A stretch of 64,000 bases of DNA, taken from the NCBI RefSeq assembly GCF_015832195.1, contig NC_052020.1:5586254-5650253 (forward strand), read 5' to 3'. Numbering within the stretch: position 1 is the stretch's first letter; every line of letters begins with the position of its first letter. The stretch comes from Motacilla alba alba (lineage: Eukaryota; Chordata; Aves; Passeriformes; Motacillidae). The notes under the pieces are model-generated. The model searched no databases. It was not told where the DNA came from and saw only the letters and a program-made list of their open reading frames with translations. Both the position numbers and the translations under genes were made by a program. Below, piece after piece: positions 49,844-62,836 of this stretch.

Positions 49844-51078
49844 GATGCAAGGTCACGTGGGGTCAGCAGAGTGAAAACAAATCCTGTCCTGTTTGTGTTC
49901 CAGCTGTAACTCCTTCTCTCTTCAGTGAGATCCTGAGAGGCATTTCTTCATCTTGCTGGCATTTGAAGAATTTAGGAAAATGTGTATTTTTTGCCCTCTC
50001 TATTAGTGCTGTGATATTTTAATGAGCAGCCCCTGGGAGTTGGTACTGTGACATTAGTTCTGGGTGAATACTTGGTAAGATCTTGCCCCTCTGTGTATGG
50101 AAAAGGTTGTTCTTGGTCTCATTGGAAATGCAGCAAATTTGTAACACTGCTGACAGAAATAAAAATATTTGTTTTCTCTCAGCTTTTTGAAGAACGATCT
50201 GCTTTTATTTCTGGTGTACAAACGCATCTGTTTTCATGGTTTGTGGTTTTTTAGTAAATTGAATCTGGAATGAGCATCCCAGTCAGAGAGTTTAGATCTA
50301 GAAATAAGTGTTTGCCCTTCTGTGAAGGAAGGAGGGAAGGGTGAAGGGAAGGTGTTTTTAAAGATTTTTTTTTACTTCTCATTATCCTGCTCAGCTTTTG
50401 TCAGTAATAAATTCAGTTAAACCTCTAATTCGAGCCTGTTTTGCCTGGGATGACATTTTGGGGATATCTCCCCCAGACCTTATCTCAAGCCTTCGCTGGA
50501 GCTTCTCTCCCCTGTCCAGCTGTGGAGGGCAGTGGTAGAGAGGTTTTAGTGGGTGCCTGGCCTCATTCCTCGGCAGCTCCACAGCAGGAGGGTTGTCACC
50601 TCTCTGGGTGACATTCATTATTTACATTAAGATTGATTATTCTATAAGCAGGTCTAAAAAAAGAACATTTTATTTGAAAATGAAAATTTGAAAGACTCTA
50701 TTTTCAGGAATGTTTCCTTGTAAGTTGATTTTTTTTTTAATCACAATGCTCTAATGGCTTAGGTAATTTACCTATTTATCTGCCTTTCATTTAATTTTAA
50801 ATACTTCCATTAAAAATTCTTTCTTATTTTCTTCGTCTGGATTGGAATAATTCTCTGAGGTTTTTTTCTGCCCTTATTTTAATTCTAGTACCATTTAGGA
50901 CCAGCATATGCTTGGAAATCAGGTGTTTTTATTTCCACAAAGTGGCACTCAGTGTTAAATTTCACCTTTCTTAAAAATACTCAGTTATCTACTCAAAGCA
51001 GTAATGTACCCAAGACTTTTTTAGGGTAAAAAAACCCCATAAAATCACCGCAAAAAGAAGAGGTGATTTTAATTAATA

Positions 51079-51170
51079 ATTTTTATACCTAAAATTTTTA
51101 TAAAATTTTATACCTAAATAAATTTTTATACCCAAATTTTTAGGTATATAAATTTTTTATATCCAAAATT
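51079..51170. repeat. AT-rich array of TTTTTATACCTAAA-like units
   Basis: Four to five imperfect copies of a unit TTTTATACCTAAA or TTTTATACCCAAA, with one inverted form (TTTAGGTATATAAA). The mixture of orientations gives several possible hairpins. Confidence 0.75.
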
Positions 51171-54100
51171 TATTTTGAATTTGCTTTTAATTTTAGAGAG
51201 GGCAGATCACAGAGGGCAGATGTCCAGACTCTGCATGAAAATGTCGATTGCCGTGTGCCTGGCAGCTTGTAAATGCCAAGTGCTTATTAGATGTTTATGA
51301 AATTACTTTCAGGCACTTCAGCTGATGAGGAGCTTGCAAACTGAGCCTCTTTTTGAGGGGGAAAAAAAAAAAAGTGTGTGTGTGCACGTACATAAACCCC
51401 AAAAAGAACTTCCAAAGCTCCTAGAACTGTGACAAATCTCTGAGGATGCTTCATATTGTGTTAAAGTGTTTATGTATTTCAGAAGATGAAGACCAAGCTA
51501 CCACGTAAATCTTTAATGCACAGAATTTTAAATTACTGTTTAGTGAACTCGTTGTAGATGGAGGTGAGAAGAAACCCCACAGGAATGCAATATTGTTAAT
51601 TCTGGCTTCCTCTCCTTATGTTTTCATTTTCTTAGAAGCTAATGTGTCTCTGCTCAGCAGCAAATATACTTTAGGCCAAATAGCTGAAGTGCATGCATTT
51701 GGGGGTCTTGTCTGGGGACAGGAATCACAAATTTAGCTGTCTTTGTAAATGATTCTTGAAATTTTTGGTCGCTGGGTAATGAGCAGATACACAGCTGGGA
51801 AAAGCAGGTTGTTCTGTTTTGGTGCCTGAGTCTGGAATTTAGCGCACCAAGTTTGTAAATGTTGCTATAAATAAATAAAACTGCAGAAGGGGCAGGCCTG
51901 GGGCAGTTTCCCTCTGACATGTCACACAACACTGTCACTCTGTGTCCCAGCTTGGTGCCTACAAGCTTTGGGAATATGGGAGGAAGGAAGGGAGGCTGGT
52001 TGGGCACAGAATTCAGTGATGCTTCTCTACAACCTCCTCCTTCCCACAGAGAGAATAAATATCTTCATGGAGAACACTGCACAGACCTACACATCCTTTC
52101 TGAGGGAACGTGTCCATGAGTCAGGAATTGTGGGTGAACGTGGAGATGGGATTTGCCCCAGCAGGGAAATGATTTGCAGCAGGAGTGGGTTTGGTAGAAG
52201 TATCCAAACCACTGCTCCAAACTGTGCCTTGGTGAGGTTTGTGGTTCAGAGCAGCTTTCCTTGGATGCCTGGCAGGCAAAGCTGGGTCTGAAACCCTTCC
52301 AGAGAGAGCAGAGAAGGTAAAAAGGGAAAATCAGAGGCCACAGGAAAATAATGTTTGGGTGCTCAGTCAAAGAAGATACTTGATATTTTGGATAGAAACT
52401 TCATGGTGATGCTTTGACTCACCTGGGTGTTGATGAGGTTGCATTGCAGTTTACCTGAGCAACTCTGTCTGTATTTTTCAATATATAATAAAAAAATCAA
52501 AAGAAACATTATTAATTATCTAGCTAAAAATGCAATGGTTGTTTTTTCCCCTCATTTTTTACAAAAGAAATGGCTTGTCTGCAGAGAATCCTGCTTGCTA
52601 AATTGTGTGGTAGTTTGCAGCCAAGCAGCAGGTCGTTGATCACTGAGCACAGATTCCTCCTCTGCCTGTTTTCCCAGGGCAGTGGTATTATCTTAAGGAT
52701 ATTTGTCTAAATGGTGTGCTTTTGGTTTTGGCATTATATCTTGCAAGCAGGGAGCAACATTATTCTCAGCATTGGTGCAAACCTTATCCCCATGATTTAT
52801 TTGTGTCTGCTTAAAGAGACCACATTTTCCTGGAGAAAGAGTGGGCCAGCAAGGACTAATTTTGTAGTTCAGTCACTGGTGGCTCTTCCTCCAAAGCCCT
52901 CAGCAAACGTGGCTTGGCTCAGGTCAGCTCAGAGGCTGAATCAGCGCAGAAGGCTGAGCCCTACAGAAGATTAAATATACCAATATATTTTTAACCTTGG
53001 AGCCCTTTGCCACACCTAGGGGAACCACTGGAAGATATTTTTTACCTCCCAAATGTTGTTTTCTCTTAGCTGGCTGTGGTAGCTCTTGGATAACTGTAGT
53101 GCAATGCCTCGAGGCACGTTGTGTGGTACCAAGTGCAGTGTGACAGTGTGACTAATGTGCACCCACAATTAAATAAAGTTCCTGGAGATTTATTTTTTCA
53201 TGTGATAGTGCCAAGAGATTTCAAAGACTTTGATGCTGACAGTTGCAGTAGCTGTACTGCATCCATTCTGGTGTTCTGGTAAATTAGATTTCCTGAATTT
53301 GCCTCAGCAGAGGTGCAGTCTCCCATTTTAACCTGTTGCCTGTAATCTACTCAATTTTGATCTACTGAGAATCAGATTTAAATTGGGAATTGTTTTTTTC
53401 TGACTAGATTACTTGCAGGTGTATAGTACATTTCATTGCTGGTTCTTCACATATCTCATTTCATACCTACCTGAGAATGAAGGTGATTAACAAAATAGCT
53501 TACAAAAAGGCTTGTAAAAAAGGGAGGGGAAAAAAGCTACAGACAGGAATTTGTACGAAAATTAATTCATTTCTCATTGGAATTCAGAAAGTAAGACTTG
53601 CCTGCAGGATTATCCATTTCCTTTGCTTTTACACCTCTCCTGACTGGGTGTGCTGCTGGGTGATTTCCCAGAAATCTCATTTCTATTTTCCTTTCCTCAA
53701 TAGCCTTGAGTCCCTGGGAAAGCTGGGCACCAAAACTAAGGAGAAAAAATAAAAGAAGAAGGGCAAAAATAATAACAAGACAGAAACAATTGCTGATTTC
53801 TGGCATATTTTTATGGAGTTTAAAATAAATACCCCAAATTTTCCAGAGCTCTCTGGATGTGAGTGCTGAAGCAGCAGGTGTGATTCATCCCTGCCCTGCT
53901 GCTCTTGCAGCTGTTGGCAGCTGTGAAAAGCAAGATCAAAATGCTGCCAGATCAACAGATGGGCCTTTATTCTTAGAAAAGATAGGTTTTAAAAACAGGA
54001 GGCTAGATATTTTAGCACTTCCAGTCCTTTCCTTGGATGAGATGGTATTAAGTGACTGCAGTTAAGATGAGCTTTACTAAAACTCAAGTGGTTCAGCAGG

Positions 54101-57100
54101 TTCAGGGAAATGGGGATTAGATTTGCCATGTGTGCAGTAGGTTGGAAAGTATTTATGTAAATAACTAAAAAAAAAGAAAAAGTTGACTGAGAAGAAAGCT
54201 GGCTGTATTTCCATTTAAAGAGCTCTCTCCTAAACAAAGGAAACTGATGTTGGTGCAAATGCTGCTGTGCAAGGTCTTGCTGAGAAGATAAGAGAATTGT
54301 GCCTTCATGGCAGAGCACAACAAGTCACACACAGGGAGCAAGAGTTTAATCCCATCCTGGCTCACCCTGCAGTGTGGGCTCCCTTTCTAATCCACTGGTG
54401 GAGCATTGTTCCTCTGTGATGGGGATAAATGCGTGGCATTAATTTTTTAGCTTCCAGCTAAATTTTGCACTGCCAATGAACCATCTTATTTCATAACAGT
54501 GCAGCCTCATTGTGATAGCTGCCATCTGAGGTCCTGTGATTGATGCTATTAAGTCATGTAATATACTGCCTTCTGTTGTCAAAATGTATTTTTGTTATTG
54601 TCAGCATTTTAATGTTTCTAGGCAGAGTTTTAAATAACTGATGCAGTGAAAGAAGCTTTTGGTTGAGAAATATGGTGCCCTGTGGTTGGCAGGAAGGGGA
54701 TGTGACTGAAACATATTTATGACTTTGAAATGGCAACTTCTGAGATGACAAATCTTTGCAGAAAATGGCTGTTATTTGGTTTTTTTAATTGGAATTCTGG
54801 GAACATTCCTTGTACTCTTTTAGGCACCACCTGCTAATGAAAAAGCAGTAGCCAGTGAAGAATGAAATTAATTGTTAGTATTTTCTTAAGATTCAGATTG
54901 CTTTTGGTAAAACCGTGAAAAAGAAATTCATGGGAAAGCCAACAAGACAAATCTCTAGACTATGACCAGAATTTACAAGCTCATTTCTGCCCTTTCCTGC
55001 GAATAAAGCTTTTGGCTCCAGCTTAAGGTAGTTCAGAATAGCACCTGTCTTTGAGCCCAGATGTTGAGGTAGGGACAAGGTGTGTCCCTCTTCTTGTGGG
55101 GCCAGAGGAGTCCCCAGCAGGGTGAGCTGGAAGAGTGATGTTCACCGTGTTACAGAGCTGCAAAAGAGCATTTTGGGCTTTCCTTCTGCTGCTCAGCTCT
55201 GATCTGGTCCAAGCTAATTGTGAAACCAGAAGCTGTCTTGGTCTTTCAGCTTTTTCCCCCCACACCCCTCAGCTGCTTTGCTTTGTTCTTTCAAGGCAGC
55301 CCCTTTGACACTGTGCAAACCAGACTTTCCCGGTGGCTAACTTTGCCCCAGAGAACTCTAATCCTTTGTAAACTCATGATCCACACTCCTGCCTGGGACC
55401 TTGGAGAGTGACAGGAGGACAGGAAAGCTGACAGAGCTGCAATAGGTGCGGTGTGAGAGCTGCTGGGGAGCAGGGCAGGTCCCACAGCTCATGCTCCTCT
55501 TGGGGCTTGCAGGGAAGGAGAGAACCCTGGAGGAAAAGGTGGCAAAGAAGCACCCTTCATTGGGAGAATTTTGAAAATCGTGAGGTAGATGCACCTGAGG
55601 CAAATAAATATTTGAAAAAAAAATAATTTAGATACTTCTTTTCCTGCTGGTGAAATTGTAATGGGCATCTTCTGATCTTTTCATGCTCTGCATCCACACT
55701 GTAACTCTTTACTGTGGCTCACAGCTTTAGTTCATGGCTCACCCATGAAGTCACCAGCTTTCTGTGCCTGTGTGCTGATTGATGACAGAAAGGCAGCAAC
55801 CTTTGGATGGAAATTTCTTCCCATGAGTGTGGTGTGTCACCTCTGCGTTTGCACTCACCGTTCCTGAGACGTTTTCCTGACAACCAAGCCAGTAAATCTC
55901 AGCAGTGAGGAAGAGCATGTGTTGAAAGAGTACCTGAAGTACCATAAATCTGACTTGAGAAATTCACTGATGCTCTGCCCTGGTTTGTGCAATATGCCAC
56001 ATGTCAGGAAGGTTATGGGAAGAAGCTTTCACCTCCACCTTCTGAAGCAAAGCCTTGGATGATCAGGGTTGCTTTTTTGTAGCATCAGGTACTTGGATCT
56101 TAATGCTGATCCTTTGACTGATTAAACTCTTAACTGAGTAAAATGAGTAATAAATGGCTGCATGACCTGAAAGTTTTAGCACCTTCTTCCTTCATGCCCT
56201 TTCTCTTCATATATCTTTATTTAATTTTTAAGAAATAACCTGTATTCTTCAGTTTCCCCTGGTTATCCCTATCTCGTTTGAACGAGCTCATTTAAATAAC
56301 AATACCAGCACAGAGCAGATTAATGGAAAACCTTCTTAAATACTATATAGTGCATGTGTTTGACAGTGTAGCAATAAAGCTCCTAAAATCCTGGTTAGGC
56401 TGAGGGCTTTAAAATCCAGATATTCAGTTATACTGACATGAATGCAAAATGTTTCCACAGTGTGTGTACAAAGGAAAAGCCTGTCTGAGTATGGCATCGT
56501 CTTTCTCTTTTTGTTAGAAGTGACTATGCATGTCCCTAAAGATTAACTGAGTGGCTGCAAAGAAATTAGGGTCTGCTTTTGTTGGAGGCTGTTTTTAGAA
56601 ATAGCTCCCAGAAATTTTTGGAGAACAGAATCTTCTGAAACTTTAGCAAAAAAAAAAGAGCAGCACTCGAGTGGCAAGAAATATCGTGGCAGTACCCAAA
56701 GTGGGTCACAGAGATGGGCTTTTTGGGGTTTATCTCTGAGTTAAGCTAGCAGTTAAAAAGATGGGGTTCCACTGGGGATCCAAGGGGAAGATTTTGGATT
56801 TCTGCCCTACCAGAGCCATGTTTGCCATTCAGTGAGGTGCAGTGGGATGGAGCATGTGAGTTCCATGAGCAAGCGCAGCAGAAGGCAGCCAAGAAACATA
56901 TTGCTGTGGAGGGAAAAATGCATCTTATTTGGTTTTGTTTTGAACTTTTCAGAGGGAATATTTTACTTAGTGTCTATTCAAAAGCTCAAATCTTTCTTCT
57001 GTAACTTGGAGATTTAAATTAGGAGACCCACCAACTTGTGTAGTGCTTTTCACCATCTGGAAATGGCATCATCTTTTCTTTCTAATAATGCCCTTTCTTC

Positions 57101-60100
57101 CAGGCAGTGTCTTATTTTTGAGAAACCAGCTGGTCACTGGGTAATCGCTCAGCATTTACAATTAAAAGTGACTTTAGCTATTAGTAGAATATTGCTGGCC
57201 CTGTGGCAGTGGTCCTGCTTTTTTAAATGGTTTTTTTAGGGCTTCTGTCATTTCACAGGGAAGAGGTTGTCTAATGATTTGACAGAAAATGCTAATGCCT
57301 TTATCTCAGGGAGAAGAATCAACTTTTTCACACCACATCACTGATTAGTTGTGATATTTTTTGTGCTTAGGCAACCAATGCAAGCACAGAGCTACTGCCT
57401 TTGGGTACATCCACCTGCGTTTTCCCCGTGCTTGGCTCTTCCTGAGTTTTGGGTTTGCTGCTTGGATACCTGGCAATTAAAATCCCAAATGATTCAGACA
57501 GATCCATCACTTTTGCAGGAAATAGGTGAGGAGCAGGTGCAGGCACCTTGTCCTGGTGGTGGTTTGAGTGTTCATTGCTCCCAGGGGAGCTCCCTGGAGC
57601 TGGGCTGGGAGCTAAAGTAATTCTGCAGTGTTTTTGGGAACGCCACAGTTTGGCAATGTTCCTATTGATTTTTCAGATTTAAAAGCAATTCTCAAATATC
57701 TGCATCTGTGCAAAGCTTCTTCTGGATTTTGGACTGAGAAGTGGGCAGTTTTTGACTGGGCAGTTTTTAAGCATTTTTGCCACCAGTGACTGGACTCTCC
57801 CTTGCTGCTTTTAGCCTCTTGTTCTCTGTCCACGAGTGTGGCTGATTTTTTTTGTTTTGGACAGTAGAGATAAATATTTGCATTTTTTCTGAGAGGTGAG
57901 AAAAGGGAATGAGGCAACATATTGTTAGAAACCCGAGCTATTGACACTTTTATGCAGCAAAGAAAATACCCTGAAAATAAAGACTAATGGGCTGTGCACA
58001 GTGAAAGTCATAGAAAACAGAAATAACTTTTAAACAACTTCATGATAGTTCCTAGCCTGAGCCAAGTCTTTGTTTACTGTAGAACAGACAAGGAAGTTAA
58101 GAATTAATTAGCTAGTTGATATGCATAGTTCATTAATGTGTAAAGGATATTGCACTTTGGGTTGAATACCCAAAGTTGCAGGTTGATTTGTGGTTCAGGA
58201 GAATTTAATTGCTGCCTGTCATCCTGACTTGACCTCAGGAAGTTCTCTGACTGCTTCCTGGAAGCTGAAAGTTTGCTCCACATGGGAGTGTTTTTCCCTT
58301 TTTGAGACTGGGCCTTTACTGCGTTTGTAAAAGATAGGATTCAAAGGGCAATATTGAACTAAAAAACAAAAATCAGATTTAAAAAAAGGGGATTGCTTTA
58401 AAATGAATAATTTTTGAAAAGTCTGTATGTAAGGAAGAACTAGATGTTGTATGTAAGACTTTTTCCTTAGTTTCTCTCCTTTTTAAGTGGGGAGAGAGGA
58501 AAATCCCAAAGCCTTTTAGAGCAGCTTTCTGTGCTGTCCCTTACCTTCAGTGCTGGCTATCCTGCTCCAGAATAGAGTTTTTCTAATCTAAGAAAAAGCA
58601 TGCATTTTATGTGGACTCTTTCCCAGCAACTCCTTATGTTTGTAGTCCCACTCATGGTCATAAGGAGGATTCCCCTCCAAAGAAGAATGCCCCAAAATTT
58701 CAACTCAGTATTTGTCTATTGGGTCATTCATATATTCAGTATTTTAACCTTTCTCCCTTTTGGGGCTGTGCAATAGACTGCACTTTTTTGGGTTCAGGAA
58801 TCACATTGTATACCAGGATGGATGAACACTGGTTATTTGGTGCAGATCTTGAAGAGAAAATGGAACTTGGATTTGATTATTTGATTATTTTGTTGCATTT
58901 GCTCTTTTCTCACCCTCTCTTCAGTATGACCTGAAAGCTTTCTAATCTAAAAATCAATATAATCTTTACAGTTTTTTTTTTTAAGGGCAGAGACTTCTGT
59001 ACTTTGAAAGCATTATCAGTGGGGCAATATTGAACCCTGTGCAGACAGAGAAAGCAGGACACTTCTGTGTGTGACCCACATTTCTTTCCTGGTCTTCACC
59101 TCTTTACCCTCCATCACAGGCAGTGGAAAGAGCTGGAAAGCAGCAAAAGATGTTGTGGGATCCTGGGTCCTTGTGTTGATGCTGTTAACTTGGCACCTCT
59201 GAGATGGCAGCTCTCCTAAGGCAGGGTTAACTTCTCTCCTGGTTATCCTGCTGGAACAGACCCCAGACAGGATCTGCCCCCAGGGCAAGCACAGGGCTGC
59301 CCAAGGCTCAGCCTCCCTGCCTGCCCTGCACCTCTTGGCCTGAAATAGTCACTGAAAAGCTCACACAGCTTGTGTGTGTCTGAGTGTTACCTCCACAAAC
59401 TGAAACTCCAAAGCTCTGAAATAAGCTGAAATTATTGAGGTGCTAACCCTGGAGCTCAATTATCAGCAGCAGCGGCTGAGGGTGCTGGTGCTGCCAGCCT
59501 GTTTGTCACCTCCTCTCTGCTGAGCCCCTCTGGCACCCCAGGCACGTGAGGAACACATGTGAATTTATGAATACACCTGCACACCCTTGTTTTGGTGTCC
59601 TGGTTTAGCCTCCTGCTGCTGCAGCCCCAGTTTGGGTCTCCCTTCCAGGGGGAGGTGTTGGCTGAGCTGCTCCTGGTCCAGAGGGTCTTCTCTGCTCCTG
59701 GGCTGTGGCCTCAAATGTTCCCTTGAAGATGTTCTGGGGTTGGTGAGCAGAAAGCTTTTTGGCTCAAGGGAACATTCACAATTGCTCAACAAGCATGTCA
59801 GAATATATTGTATTATGTAATTTGGCCCACAGTTCAACCTTTTGGAAGCACTGTCGTTTCTTTAGGAAAGTTCTGCAAACAATAGTTTTATTTTTTTCCT
59901 TTGGAGAATAATCTAAATGGCTTTTAGCAGGAGCTCTCTGCTGTCTCCTTTTGTGCTGGCTTTGGTGGGGAGTTTAAATTCTGAAAGCTTGATTAAAGGA
60001 GTAGCTTCTAGTTAAGAAAATAGATATTTTTGTTGCATATAATAATAATAAAGCTGTACTACTATTACTGCTATTGGCTGCTGGGTTACTGACAGTAGCA

Positions 60101-60714
60101 AGACTGCTATGTGCTTCCTGTATTTTGCTGCCTAACTCCAGAGCCTAAGAAGATCAGAGCTTGCAAGCCAAACTCTTCTCATGCTTTTTGAGAATTTGAT
60201 GCCATCCTTTTAGTCTATCCTACCTCTGGAAATTGAAAATAACTGAGTAACTTTAACCAGTCCTGTGAAAATGTCATATGCTTAAAAATCATGTCATTTA
60301 AAAGCAATTTAGCTTTCTTTTTTTCCCCCACAATTTCAAGAATTCAGAATTTTCATGTAAAGAATGAGAAATCAACTACTAATATAGTGTGTTTTACTTA
60401 AGATTTTTTTTTGGGGTGTTTATTTCGTTTTTACCATGAAAAGCCTCTCAAATATTGTAAAACTCAAGGTAAAAGCACAAGAACTGCCAGCTTTGCTGTT
60501 GGTATGCTCCCAAATGACCTTGAATTTTTTTGCTATATTGTTCATTAAATCATTAATGCTGATGCTAGCAGTGTCTACAGCAACTTTCCTGCATAAACAC
60601 AATTCCTTTGCAAAGGTTTGTGCAAATGTCTGTTTACAAATAAATAGGTAAGCAGCATCCTAAAGCAGGCTGTCAGACTCACAAAGGTATTGAACCTGAA
60701 AACGTTGCTGAAAA

Positions 60715-60780
60715 CCCACCAAAACTCAATTAAAATAATAACAAATACTTAAAATAATAGCAAATACATAAATGTATACA
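60715..60780. repeat. AT-rich two-copy short repeat
   Basis: TAAAATAATAACAAATACTT is followed directly by TAAAATAATAGCAAATACAT, a two-copy 20-base tandem repeat with two mismatches, beside the LTR cluster. Confidence 0.8.
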
Positions 60781-60906
60781 TCATTTATTCACTTCAATCC
60801 TATGAAAAACCAGATCAGCTCAAGCAGAAATGATGATGGGGACGTTCAGCAGGCTCAAGGGCAGAGGCCTCAGAGCAGGTTCTTGCAGGGAATCAGGACT
60901 CCTGAC

Positions 60907-61298
60907 TGTGGGATTTGCAGGGGTCCCAGGACGAGGGAAGAGATGAGAATCTTGACTCCATTTATCAGAAGGCCGATTTGTTATATTATGATATATAGTA
61001 TATTAAAAATGCCATATTAAAACTAAACTAAAAGAATAGAGAGAAAGGATTCCTCAGAAGGCTGGAAAGAAAAGAAAGGAATGAATAACCAAACCTTGTG
61101 ACTGCTCAGAGAGTCGACCCAGCTGCATCTCTGATTGGTCATTAATTAGAAACAACCAGCATGGACCACTCACAGATGCACCTGTTGAATTCCACAGCAG
61201 CAGATAGTCATTGTTTACATTTCTTTCCTGAGGCTCTTCAGCTTCTCAGGAGAAGAAAAATCCTGGCAAAAGGATTTTCATAAAATATGTCTGTGGCA
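60907..61298 (-). mobile_element. Solo LTR of a common songbird ERV type
   Basis: On the minus strand it begins TGCCACAGACATATTTTATG at 61298. It continues GAAAATCCTTTTGCCAGGAT, GAGAAGCTGAAGAGCCTCAG, ATGTAAACAATGACTATCTG and ACAGGTGCATCTGTGAGTGG, and near the end has GACGAGGGAAGAG-type sequence complementary to 60931-60943. I recall this landmark order from a very frequent passerine LTR. The 3' end is placed at CCCACA (60907). The AATAAA signal is decayed. It is antisense to the host gene and abuts the next element. Confidence 0.8.
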
Positions 61299-61300
61299 CT

Positions 61301-61561
61301 GGACAACTAACCACTATGATTAAGCAGAAGCCATTTATTCTTTCCAAGATGCACTATTTTTACATTCTAGAACTACTGCACACACATTTCCTGATTGGTG
61401 CCTCTGTGTTGTCCATGGGTTCTGCATACATTTCTCAGAGTATGTGACTGCCTACAGCCCAGGTGCTTCACTGCCCTCTTTCATCCAGTTCTCGTGGTCT
61501 TGGCATTCAGTTTTTCAGCCTCTTCTTTCAGCCTCTAATTTAGCACAATTTATGTCTTAGT
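61301..61561 (-). mobile_element. Probable second LTR, adjoining the first
   Basis: On the minus strand the sequence reads GAAAGAATAAATGGCTTCTG, CTTAATCATAGTGGTTAGTT and ends GTCC near 61301. A poly(A) signal, a short R-like stretch and a GTTGTCC-type end resemble an ERVK-like LTR 3' end. The upstream part (GTGTGCAGTAGTTCTAGAAT and so on) is less certain. It differs from the element at 60907 and lies directly against it. Confidence 0.5.
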
Positions 61562-62600
61562 AACATTGATGTGTTCCAGAGGGCTCTGACAGGAATGACT
61601 ACAAGGGGTTTGGCTTGGGCACAACGTGGCCTGAGTTGTTCAAACCCATTGCTACAGGTTGTGGTTTCTGTGTGATTTTGTGCAGTTATCCCATGGCACA
61701 GCGTGGTGATGAACCCTCCTCTCTTACACTCTCATTTCCTAAGGATCCAGCTGAGCATCTGCTCTCAATCCAACGTGCAGATGATGCTGCTGGGATCACT
61801 GCTGGCAGAGTTGTCCCCTCTGCCACCACAGCATGGTTTTCTCACTCTGGCTGATCCATTGTCTCTTGCACTACTCTTTACCTCCCTCCCGCTGCTGAAG
61901 TGGATTAAAGCCTCCCAGCAGAGCCTCCTGGGTGGCAGAGGGGACACTTTGGAGCCCCAAGCCAGGCTGGCACTCAAGACGAGTCACACCAGCCTGTGGC
62001 TTCCTGGAGCAGGGCTGGTGACAGTTGTGGAGCTCCCGAATCCCTGCAGCTGACATTTGGGCTGGGCAAGCCAGCAAGACAGGCCATGCCAAAAGCTTTC
62101 TGGCAAAAAGTGCATTTTCCTTGCAGCCCTGTATTTTAATTGATAGCCAAGAGGTTGTCCCTGATGTGCTGCTGGAGCGTTGGGACTAAAAGGGAGCTTA
62201 CTCTGTGAGGGCAAGGAAAGTTCACCTCCATCCCAAACAGAAAATTTCTGCTTTGGTTTTCATGTGAAAAAACACACGGCAGTGCAATTGAAACAACCAA
62301 ATATTGTGTCCTAATGTTTTTCTATTATTTGTTATGGAGTCCAAACTTTTGTTTGTTGAGAAGGAAACCTTGTGCAATGTGGTACCTCCTCACAGAGATT
62401 TTTCCTCACAGTAAAACTGCTTCATTTCAACAGTATTCTGATGGTATCAGGAAAAAAAAAATTTTCCTGGTTGTCAAAAATAAATTAATAATAATTTTCA
62501 GTTATGATTTTGTAAGCTCACTGGAAAAAGGGCTTTTTTGGAATGTAATTGTGCTTTTTTTATTGTCTGGCTCTTGTAGACATTGACTGATAAAAACCTC

Positions 62601-62836
62601 CATTGACCCTAAAACCTCCATCTTAGCTTATATATATTACTATATTCTAAACCCTTAAACTCTGAGTTTCCCACCATGTGATATTACACACTTCTATTCA
62701 AACACCACACCCACAATCCCAGTTCTATAATTTTGGAAGGCTTCTCCACAGCCTCAAGTCAAATGCAGTGTTCTCTTGAGCGTCTGTGCCTTTCAACACA
62801 GAAAGTCTGAAATTCTTGGCATCCAGGGTTTCAGCA
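62601..62836 (-). mobile_element. Partial solo LTR (family A), 5' part only
   Basis: The minus strand begins TGCTGAAACCCTGGATGCC at 62836, continues AAGAATTTCAGACTTTCTGT, and ends at GATGGAGGTTTTAGGG near 62601. It matches the first ~40% of the copies at 35535 and 45918 and lacks the TATA-to-U5 part. The break lies just after the block GGAGGTTTTAGGG. Confidence 0.85.

Larger units (their letters stand above)
46531..60714. other. Intronic sequence, mostly unique
   Basis: About 14 kb in which I recognise only short tandem repeats (49795 and 51079) and homopolymer runs. No exon, LTR or CR1 fragment was identified by eye. Diverged old repeats could be present and missed. Confidence 0.45.
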
